DNA of 64,000 nt from Isochrysis galbana. Taxonomy: Eukaryota; Haptophyta; Isochrysidales; Isochrysidaceae. The notes beneath the pieces are model-generated. The model saw only the letters and a program-made list of their open reading frames with translations. It had not been told where the DNA came from and did no database searches. The position numbers were made by a program, and so were the translations under genes. The DNA lies in the NCBI GenBank assembly GCA_018136815.1, contig CM030942.1:1697171-1761170 (forward strand). Direction: 5' to 3'. How positions within the stretch are numbered: position 1 is the stretch's first letter; each line of letters starts with the position of its first letter. This document shows, piece by piece, positions 55,101-64,000 of this stretch.

Positions 55101-58100
55101 CGCCGCCTCCGCCGTCGCCGCCTCCGCCATCGCCGCCGCCCTCTCCTCCACCACCCTCGCCGCCACCACCATCACCGCCACCGCCATCACCACCGCCGCC
55201 ATCGCCGCCGCCGCCGGCCCCTCCGCCACCGTCGCCTCCGCCGCCGTCGCCTCCACCACCGTCGCCGCCGCCCCCATCGCCACCGCCACCGTCGCCTCCG
55301 CCACCGACACCCCCTCCCCCGTCGCCACCGCCGCCCTCGCCGCCACCTCCATCCCCGCCGCCACCATCGCCTCCCCCACCGTCGCTGCCGCCGCCATCGC
55401 CTCCACCTCCCTCCCCGCCGCCCCCATCGCCTCCACCGCCGTCGCCTCCACCGCCGACGCCTCCTCCTCCGTCGCCTCCCCCGCCGTCGCCCCCCCCACC
55501 CTCACCACCGCCGCCATCGCCGCCGCCGACGTCCCCGCCGCCACCTTCTCCTCCTCCTCCGTCACCGCCGCCACCATCACCGCCGACACCATCGCCGCCT
55601 CCGCCGTCTCCGCCGCCACCCTCGCCGCCGCCGCCTCTGCCGCCGCCGCCGTCCCCGCCATCACCCTCGCCGCCGCCGCCATCGCCGCCGCCGCCATCTC
55701 CGCCGCCTCCGTCGCCACCACCACCATCACCGCCACCGCCCTCGCCTCCTCCGCCCTCGCCGCCACCGCCCTCGCCTCCGCCACCATTACCTCCACCACC
55801 TTCTCCGCCACCGCCATCGCCACCTCCCCCATCTCCACCACCCCCATCGCCTCCACCTCCATCGCCTCCTCCTCCCACTCCGCCACCTCCATCTCCACCG
55901 CCGCCATCTCCGCCGCCACCGTCGCCCCCACCGCCGTCGCCTCCACCACCATCTCCGCCGCCACCATCGCCGCCACCGCCCTCGCCTCCACCGCCATCGC
56001 CTCCTCCCCCGTCCCCTCCGCCGCCGTCGCCGCCTCCACCGTCGCCACCGCCGCCATCGCCGCCGCCGCCGTCCCCACCGCCGTCTTCCCCGCCGCCGCC
56101 GTCGCCGCCTCCGCCGTCGTCGCCGCCGCCATCGCCGCCGCCCTCTCCTCCACCACCCTCGCCGCCACCACCATCACCGCCACCGCCATCACCACCGCCG
56201 CCATCGCCGCCGCCACCGTCGCCTCCGCCACCGTCGCCTCCGCCGCCGTCGCCTCCACCACCGTCGCCGCCGCCCCCATCGCCACCGCCACCGTCGCCTC
56301 CGCCGCCGACATCCCCCCCCCCGTCGCCACCGCCGCCCTCGCCGCCACCTCCATCCCCGCCGCCACCATCGCCTCCCCCGCCGTCGCCGCCGCCGCCATC
56401 GCCTCCGCCTCCCTCCCCGCCGCCCCCATCGCCTCCACCGCCGTCGCCTCCACCGCCGACGCCTCCTCCTCCGTCGCCTCCCCCGCCGTCGCCCCCCCCA
56501 CCCTCACCACCGCCGCCATCGCCGCCGCCGACGTCCCCGCCGCCACCTTCTCCTCCTCCTCCGTCACCGCCGCCACCATCGCCGCCGCCACCATCACCGC
56601 CTCCGCCGTCTCCGCCGCCACCCTCGCCGCCGCCGCCACTGCCGCCGCCGCCGTCCCCACCACCACCCTCGCCGCCGCCGCCATCACCGCCACCGCCATC
56701 GCCGCCGCCTCCGTCGCCACCACCACCATCACCGCCACCGCCCTCGCCTCCTCCGCCCTCGCCGCCACCGCCCTCGCCTCCGCCACCATCACCTCCGCCA
56801 CCTTCTCCGCCACCGCCATCGCCACCTCCCTCATCTCCACCACCCCCATCGCCACCACCTCCATCGCCTCCTCCTCCCACTCCATCACCTCCATCTCCGC
56901 CGCCGCCATCTCCGCCGCCACCGTCGCCCCCACCGCCGTCGCCTCCACCACCATCTCCGCCGCCACCATCGCCGCCACCGCCCTCGCCTCCACCGCCGTC
57001 GCCTCCTCCCCCGTCCCCTCCGCCGCCGCCCTTGCTGCCACCACTTTTACGACCGCGGCCCTCGCCGCCGCCGCCCTCGTCGCCGCGGCCCTCGCCGCCG
57101 CCGCTATCTTCTCCTGCGCCTATGCCTCCGCCGCCGAGCTTTCCCCCTCCATCTCTACCTCCTTCACCTCCTCATCCTTCGCCCCCGCCACCGTCACCTG
57201 CTCCACCGGTGCCACCCCCGCCCTTCCAGCCACCGATCCCTACGGAACCGACGCCCCCTCCGTCCACGCCATCTCCCCCGTCATCACCACCACCAAGTCC
57301 ACCTCCGACTTCTCCTTTTCCCTTGCCTCCGCCGCCGTCTTCACCGCCCCCAAGTCCGCCTCCATCCCCTCCGCCGCCGTCACCTCCACCATCATCGCCT
57401 CCACCGCCTTCGCCGTCCCCGCCATTACCGCCGCCGCCATCATCACCGCCTCCGTCCCCATCGCAGCCGCCGCCCTCTCCACCGCCCCCATCGCCACCGC
57501 CGCCGTCTCCTCCGCCGCCATCATTGCCTCCACCACGTTTCCCACCTGCAGTCCCAGCGGACGCCCCACAAAGACCGCCGCCGCCGCCATCCCAGCCGCC
57601 CCCTTCTCAGCCTCCTTCGCCCCCTCCTCCGTCACTGCCGCCGCCATCGCCGCTGCCCCCGTCGTCTCCGCCGCCATCTCCACCCCTGCCGTCGCCGCCG
57701 CCGCCATCTCCGCCGCCACCATCGCCGCCGCCGCCATCGCCCCCACCTCCGTCGCCGCCTCCGCCATCAACCCCGCCGCCATCGCTGCCGCCGCCGTCGC
57801 CGCTGCCATCGCCGCCACCACCGTCGCCGCCACCACCGTCGCCGCCGCCGCCCTCGCCGCCGCCATCGCCGCCTCCGCTGCCGTTGTCGCCGCCGTCCCC
57901 GCCGCCGCCGTCGCCACCGCCGATCGCTCCGAGCCGTCAGGGTTTCGAGCTGCGCATTGACGTGGGCAACATCATGTTGAGCAGTGCGATGAACGCCTCG
58001 ACGGTCGCATCCGAGGTCGCTGCGGGACTTGATGGGAATCGGCAAAGTACGATCACAGTGACGCAAGAGGCCGACTACGAAGTGACCTACGATGAGACGC

Positions 58101-59917
58101 TGCTCACCTTGGAGCAGGTCAGGCAGGGCACCGAGTCGGTCGCGTGCGCTTCTGCCGGTACCGACACTTGTACAGTCTCTTACAAGTTAGTGCGTCGACG
58201 GTCACTTGCTCAGACGGCATCTTTAACTCTCAGCCGTGAGCTGGCTCCAGGGGACACCGTCACCGTGGTTCCAAGCGTGACCTCGACCGCATTAGCGTCC
58301 ACGCTAGAAGTGGATCCAACCGCTATCACGGATATCGTCGCCTCTAGCGTGCGCGCCATTGCGGTCTCGGTCGTGCTAGACAGCGTCCTAGATGGAGACC
58401 CAACCCAGCTTAAGCAGATAGCCGCAACCATTTTCGGTATCGATTTCACCGCTCTCACTGTCACATTGATCTCTCTCTTCCCGCCACGACCACCGCCGGC
58501 TGCCCCTCCTGGAGCACCTCGTCCCGACTACTTGTGTGCTGATTCTTGCTTTTTCTCGAATGATGGACTCTGCAACGATGGCTCGACCGGCTCGATAGAT
58601 TCATCGTGTTCGTACGGGACAGATTGTGCAGATTGTGGCGCTCGCCCCAACCTTTCGGCATCGCCTTCCCCGCCGCCAGTTGCACCCATCAACACGGGCG
58701 ATAGCCAAGCATTGTCTTCTAATACTGCCACATCGAATGTTGCTTGGATCGTGTCTATCAGCGTCATCGCCGGCGTCATTGCTCTTCTGTGTCTAGCCGC
58801 TCTCGCATGGCGATGGATGCGTGCCTCCAAGGCGGTCCAGCCGAATTATGCCTTACCCGACGAGGAGCTCAACAAGGGGCTGTACAAACCCAAGGATGAG
58901 GCCACGGCCGGCACGGCCGGGGCCGCCACATCTGGCATTGCATCAGCGCGGCAGCCGGGCCCCTCGAGCGAAGCGGCCGCGTCGAAGCTTGCGCTGCAAC
59001 GCGCCAAGCGATGGCAGCCGTCACAGGGTGCCAAGCAGCCCCCGCCAGGATTTAGGCTGCCTCCTTTATCGATGGTGTCGCAGCTGGAGGTGGAGGAGAG
59101 CATGAGGAGTGCACGCGGCCGACCGGCGCTCCGGCGATGTAGGACGAATCCCGCTTCCTCGTCGGTTTCTCGCATGGACGAGGCTCGTCAACCTCAAGGG
59201 TTCATAAGTAGGCCTCACGAGTGTGGGTCGCGCCCGCCGTCGCAGGAGCTGCTGCAAGTTGGTGCCGCTTCGCCTCCTGAGGAAACTTTGCCGGCATTTG
59301 TACAAGGCACTGAATCTCGCCGTCCCTCTCCAAGTGATATCGATCGAAACTTAGAGGCGAACATGATGGCCGCGGCACGTGCGCGAACAGCAATGGAGAG
59401 AGTCCCTAGCTCGCCAACTAGGGTGAATCGGCCATCAACGTTGCCTCCAACGCGGCTGAGCGGGGCGGGTAGGGCTGCTATCGAACGCGCCAGACAAAAG
59501 ACTGCCGAAGCCAGCGATTCCTCCGCGCACAACAGCCCCAACACAAGACGGTCTTCTTCGGTTGCTCGCCAACCGTTGCCGCCGCTGAAGTGGAGAGATG
59601 CACCTACACCGCCCGCGAATCCCTCTCCTCTCCAACACCGTTCCGCACCCACGCCGTTAGGAAATTCTAGGAATAGTCTAGGGAGATCTTCATTAGGGTT
59701 GTCTACAGTCACATGGCCGCAAGACGACCGCAGCAGCCAATCGAGTCTTTCGGGGGCAGCGAGAACGGTTGCAATAAATGATCCAGGCGCCTCCTTCTCG
59801 CGTTGGCAAGCCGGCACATCACAATCACCATCGCCGCCGGCGTTGCTGCCCCGAAGATCGCCTGCCATGTTGGACACAGAGGAGACCAGCTTGGTGAGCG
59901 ACACCAACGATAAGTGA
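52131..59917 (+). CDS. Giant PPPSP-repeat type I membrane protein (cell-wall type), one frameshift
   Basis: One gene read in two frames: from the first in-frame ATG at 52131 (true start uncertain) to the poly-C at about 54311, then one frame over to the stop at 59915-59917. A cysteine-bearing N-terminal part (RCAGLCTNASSYLSCLRRC) leads into some 1600 residues of SPPPP/PPPSP repeats, the hydroxyproline-rich extensin/pherophorin-like type that is O-glycosylated in algal extracellular matrix. Then follow a folded domain (GFELRIDVGNIMLSS ... LVRRRSLAQTASLTLSREL), a small Cys module (CADSCFFSNDGLCNDGS ... CSYGTDCADCG), a transmembrane helix (VAWIVSISVIAGVIALLCLA) and a Ser/Arg-rich cytoplasmic tail of ~370 residues. 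It probably links wall or scale material to the cell interior. Confidence 0.75.
53321..57010 (+). repeat. Higher-order tandem repeat of ~1,002 bp inside the PPPSP region
   Basis: The marker GCCACCGCCGCCCTCGCC begins at 53321, 54322, 55324 and 56326, i.e. a period of 1001, 1002 and 1002 bp (334 codons). The order of synonymous variants (TCG/TCC/TCA for Ser, CCA/CCG/CCC for Pro, rare PPT and PPL variants) is kept from unit to unit; the last unit is incomplete. Separate from the basic 15-bp pentad repeat. Confidence 0.85.
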
Positions 59918-60149
59918 GATCGTGGCTGTCTCTTCTGCAATATGCGGACCATTTGAGACGTGCATGCAGCAAATGCAATTGCTGGCCTCGCCCTTGCTAG
60001 CGTGATCTAATGTTGGCTCTACGCTTGTCCTTTTGCATACATTATACTTTTGCATTATTCCACTCACATCGTCCCATTCAGCCGGTGGGATGCGAAGGTC
60101 GCGTTCGCGTCGTGCCTTCCCTCCCAATTATTGGTTCCACCAACATCTC

Positions 60150-61920
60150 AAGAATCAAATCGACTTAATCGGATAAAGGTCCCTAAATGGTTCCACGGGA
60201 GAATCCAGATAGCAGCGGACAAAATCCTATGGGAAACCCCCTACACCGGTAAAACCTCGAAATAGGTGAGACACCCGCACTATCCTGTGCACGACGCGGA
60301 AAGCGCGACACGCACAATGGGAACCGGCCTCCTACACTGGACGGCGCAGGTTAAATAAAGCGCTCAAGCTAAATGGATACTAAACTATCTCAATCGCAAG
60401 AAAAGCTATATGGAAGCACGCGCTGGACGCGTGGTTCTGCCTGACCGGGCTAGGCCGAGGAGCCGTCTTCTCCACGGTCCCCTCGAAGGTACTCACTTGT
60501 AGTATAAGAGGGAACCCGGCGTTGCTAGCTTTTGGAAAGACGCTCTAACAAACTTCAGAACCATAAAGATGAATCGATCACGACTCACAAGGGACAAGGG
60601 AGGGTGCGCTGTCACAGCCGCTGTGGCACAACCCCCACGACCCACCGCCGATCACGCGAACTGCGTGGATCAGCCTATGGGAATCCTTACAAAAACATGT
60701 CGCGCACATCGTCTATAAAAACGAAGACTTCACGGACCCTTACTTACTTACTTACACGCGAGAAGAGTGCGCACAATATGTGGACCACCTTCCCGAGACA
60801 TTTATTTATTCACGAACGAAGGAAGCAAACAAAGTGAACAAAACGGAATTCCTAGCAACTCGTGGGAATGCATAGTACATAGTACGACACGCCTCGCGGC
60901 TCCTCGAAAAAGCGAGAGAGACCCCGCCACCGGACCCGGCCCCCAATGAGACGCGACAAAAGGACCCAAAGCGACACAACAGCGACAGAGAACGAGCCTA
61001 GAGAGACCAAGGTCTCCGATAGCGACTCGTATATCACTAGAATGAACAAGATATGGATCTATACTAACACCAACTATCTGGGAGACACTGCAGGCACCAC
61101 CGAAGTAGCGAAACCGGGCGAGGAGAGGCACTATCACACGCCCAATGGGCAAACGGGCTGAAAGGCCCGAAAGAAACATCTGGAATACCCGCTAGCAGAC
61201 GAATACACACTCAACGAAAAAACGCAGCTAGACCAAATCACCGTATCGGACATAACACAAGAAATTAGAGAGAAAGACCCCAGCGCAAAGTAGCCCCAGC
61301 CACCACGCGAAACGTGGGCTCGAAAGCTAGATCTGACCCACGACGAGTGGAAGCACGTGGCAAAACTTAACACTCACCCCCTACTAAAACACACAGACAA
61401 ACACAAACACCCCCACTTCAAACACAGTACCCATAGATAGATGGAAGACTGGGCACAGCACGCAACCGGTTCTCAACGGCGGCCACCACGAAATGCAGAT
61501 TCTGCGAGAAGCAGCTCCCTAATCATGAACACAAGCATCTATCCCTGATAGCACAGGCGCTCGACGTAGCGCAAAGACTCGCCTAGCTGCGCGAACCCCC
61601 GCCGCGAACCGCTCACCACCCGACAATCGCCCTCGGCCGCACGAAACCGCGTCTACCGTCTACCTGACCGCCCTAATACAGTTAGAAAACACGAAACAGC
61701 CGGTAGCCGGTAGCCCGATGGCACAGGAGGAAGGCGAGAGATAGGCCATTGGGGATCGGCACACGCCGCATGCCACTGGACACCTCCAACACCCAGCCCC
61801 TAAGTAGCGCACGAGGGGACGAGCCGCAAGGCAGGTGGGAGAGGGATAAGGGAAGCGGGCGTGGCTGAGAAGTTGTTATGCAGGTCCGCACGCGCGGCGA
61901 GATTATTAAGAAGTTTTTTG
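60150..61920 (+). mobile_element. Decayed LINE, same family as 29863-30898
   Basis: Fragments of coding sequence with stops and frameshifts. The clearest is at 61322-61440: LDLTHDEWKHVAKL, then HPLLKHTDKHKHPHFKH, matching the other copy, then a knuckle remnant CRFCEKQLPNHEHKHL. After an internal deletion comes ALDVAQRLA and the stop. The 3' UTR from CCCCTAAGTAGCGCACGAGG to ATTATTAAGAAGTTTTTTG matches the other copy's 3' UTR. The region 60150-61300 carries weaker, frame-broken remains of the upstream part. Confidence 0.65.
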
Positions 61921-62223
61921 TCTTTGGTGGTTGCGGGGTGCTAGCGTAAAGATGGGAGGAACTCGGCCTCGAGTGGGAGGGAACAGAGAGTGGAAGGTGT
62001 GTAAAATAGAACCAAAAGGGGCAAGCACAACGACATGAATCACACAGCCCGCCCCACTAGGGGTAGCCTCACTCAAGGTTTCTTTGATTCTCAATTCTCC
62101 AAAAGATGAAGTGAGCCACGGCACTTCAGTATTGGTCGGACACTCGTCGACTCTTTTTCACGACCGGCGTGCGCACCATTCCAGGATCCTCCAACATCCT
62201 ACCACGGCTCCATTTCGTTCGCC
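61921..62223. other. Spacer between LINE and LRRC9 3' end
   Basis: No gene seen; probably the 3' UTR and termination region of the LRRC9 homologue. Confidence 0.4.
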
Positions 62224-64000
62224 TCACCTATAAGGCCTGCGGTCGGTAGACGATCCTGCAGTACGACCGCTACCCACAGATCGTCCCAATCCCCTGCCTC
62301 GACCTTGCTGGTGAAAGAAATTGTCATGACCACCGGATATGGGATGCCAGTCAGCACTTGCAGATTCACCGTGGAGATTTCGATCGCTACGCTGGTTGCC
62401 AAAACCATGGGGCGGATTGCCGCGTATATCGCCAGGAGCCCCTATCGATGCGATCCCAAGTCCGCCGCCTAGCCCACCGCCCGGCCCACCGCCCAGGCCA
62501 GCCATCATCTCAAAATTCATTGAGGTTAGCTTGAGCGGCACCTTCGTGGCAAAGCCACGAGTTGTCGTCGGATCGGCGCTCGCGATATTTGGTCTGGCAT
62601 CGGCATTGAAAATGATTTCAGCTCTCTCTCGCTCCTCATGTGTCACCTCGCGTGCGTCGATTAGCCGGAGCGATGGCAGTTGGCGTACGAGAGTCGGTCG
62701 ATATAGCTGCTTTCGGGCAACACCATTGTTTGCTAGAGCAAGGTGCTGCAGGGACGGCAGCCCGTCCAACTTCTCAAGTTCAGGTATGTCCGCGATGCGA
62801 TTTGTGCCGATGGCGAGCGTCGTCAGGTGAGGCAAATTTGCAACGTATTCCAACGTGCGCAGGCCATTCTCTTCTATGCGCAGCTCGCGGAGAGAAGAGA
62901 GCGAGGATATAGATTGTGCATCAAGAGCCTTGATCTTATTCCGATCGAGGATAAGCTCGCGGAGCTGTGGCATGTCGGTCAGCCCTTCAACACGCGTTAT
63001 CTCGTTTCCCTGTAGGTGCAGGACCTTCAAATTTGGCAAGCGATTGACGTGCAGGCTTGGGATGTCCACAATCTGATTGAAGCCAAGCTGCAACACCTCG
63101 AGGGCGGCAAGGCAGATAATTCCTTTCCAGGATCCACTGGCAGGCGGCAGTGGAATCGTTGATATCTGGTTGTGATTGAGGCGTAGCACCGTCAACGCGG
63201 GCAAGAATGGGATGGCACCGCCATCAGCGATTAGGTTGAGATCTAGATTGAGCTCGCGCATGTTGCAAAAACTACAACAGGCAAGCGATTTGTGTCAGAT
63301 GCTGGCGAGGGGCGGTTGGCGTACATGCAACCGCGCCAGAATTTCAGGGTTCGCTCACCTAGGTGCATAAGCGTGCAAGGCCTCGAGCTCCCGAATCTTA
63401 GAGCGCGACAAATCTAGCTCTAGTACATGTTCAAAGTAGCTGTGGCCAAGTCTCTCTACGAGTGCTTCCTGCGTCAGTCGCCCAGCAAATCGCTCCTTGG
63501 CAATGTTCATCTCCCGCAACTGCAAGTGTGGAACGTGGTGGAAGAAAGTGAGTGTGCTGCGCTTCCTCAACTTAGAACGGAATGGAGGTCGCCACTGCGT
63601 CCGATGGGAACTCACGGATAGCACGCACGTGGCGTACGCACGAGAGGAGGGTTGCAGAGGGGTTGAAGGCTTACGTCAATGCCGATTCCATCAAGGACCT
63701 TGAGCTTCCGAAGGTGAAAGATAACATAGCTTCGAGAATCCGTTGTCCTGCACAGCTCGTTGCCTGAGATGTCCAGGATAATGAGTTTTGGCAATGTCCG
63801 CAGCTGCTGCACCTCCTTCAGCTCGGCGATGCGATTGTTTCCGATGTAGAGCTCCATGAGCGAGGTAAGGCTAGACAGCCCGGTGAGCGACGAGATCTCG
63901 TTGTCTTCGAGTGAAAGCTGAGTGAGAGCCGTCAGGGTCTCGAGGCCCTCGATACGGGTGATTCTATTTTTGCCTAGTTCGAGCTTGGTGAGCCGAACAA
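62224..64000 (-). CDS. LRRC9: LRRC9-like leucine-rich-repeat protein (3' exons; 5' part outside window)
   Basis: Minus-strand exons: 64000-63675 (open at the edge), 63519-63359 and 63271-62224, joined in phase (donors GTAAGC and GTGAGC). LRRC9 is a long ciliary LRR protein conserved in flagellates. Diagnostic words: LSLEDNEISSLTGLSSL, LMELYIGNNRIAEL, LPKLIILDISGNELCRTTDS, HLRKLKVLDGIGID, FAGRLTQEALVERLGH, LRELILDRNKIKALDAQSIS, ALANNGVARKQLYRPTLV and the cap REVTHEERERAEIIFNADAR. The last ~110 residues are a Gly-rich tail (GGGPGGGLGGGLG, GRGRGLGRSVGSGRTAG) that I do not associate with the family. It shares the ciliary theme with DNAAF1 26 kb away. Confidence 0.88.

Noticed and set aside
52684-56880. 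Very long minus-strand frame of GGGGDGGGGEGG repeats opposite the proline-rich gene
   Set aside because: It is the mirror of the CCN-rich pentad repeat, which lacks stops in several frames; no start context or non-repeat domain supports it.
53035-57960. Plus-strand Ala/Ser/Thr-rich and His/Arg-rich frames through the same region
   Set aside because: These are out-of-frame readings of the PPPSP repeat; the correct frame is fixed by the folded C-terminal domain and TM helix.

Overview
This window is nuclear DNA from a eukaryote, most likely a GC-rich, flagellated microalga. Genes are split by GT-AG introns (one GC-AG). Two ciliary leucine-rich-repeat proteins (DNAAF1/LRRC50-like and LRRC9-like) imply motile flagella. 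A giant Pro-Pro-Pro-Ser-Pro cell-wall-type protein with a small cysteine motif of the kind seen in prasinophyte and haptophyte algae points the same way. I cannot name the species; a prasinophyte-like green alga or a haptophyte would fit.

Left part (1-16.4 kb): a minus-strand Ty3/gypsy-type LTR retrotransposon occupies 1 to about 10.2 kb, runs off the left edge, and is cut on the right by a 100-N gap. Its gag, a Cys/His-rich middle segment and pol lie in one reading frame, separated only by two in-frame TAG codons. Between the middle segment and the protease, pol carries a compact domain that reads like a phage-type cytosine DNA methyltransferase; this is the most striking thing in the window. 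An RNA polymerase III subunit gene (RPC9) follows the gap. Then come further copies of the element's LTR, a 2-kb non-coding LTR element with 342-bp LTRs, and a DIRS-like relic.

Middle (16.4-50.5 kb): host genes are spaced out by repeats. In order they are a rhodanese-like protein without the active-site Cys, an LRR terminal exon, a small membrane protein, a five-exon protein with repeated D-I-x-G-A motifs, an Ala-rich coiled-coil protein, a DENN protein with an internal PDZ-like segment, DNAAF1 (ten exons), a secreted protein, a large disordered protein with very short introns, and a chromodomain protein. Between them lie an approximately 0.5-kb G-rich dispersed repeat (at least five copies), LINE fragments, a DDE transposase relic, MITE-like inverted repeats and microsatellites. 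A 1.2-kb LTR copy at 12.0-13.2 kb and an inverted copy at 28.6-29.9 kb face each other.

Right part (50.5-64 kb): a minisatellite and an AT-rich island precede the giant proline-rich type I membrane protein. Its repeat domain is built from four near-identical units of about 1,002 bp and is interrupted by one frameshift at a poly-C run. A decayed LINE and the 3' exons of an LRRC9 homologue (minus strand, open at the right edge) close the window.

The host genes do not form operons and have no obvious shared pathway apart from the two ciliary proteins. I looked for, and did not find, convincing tRNA or rRNA genes.
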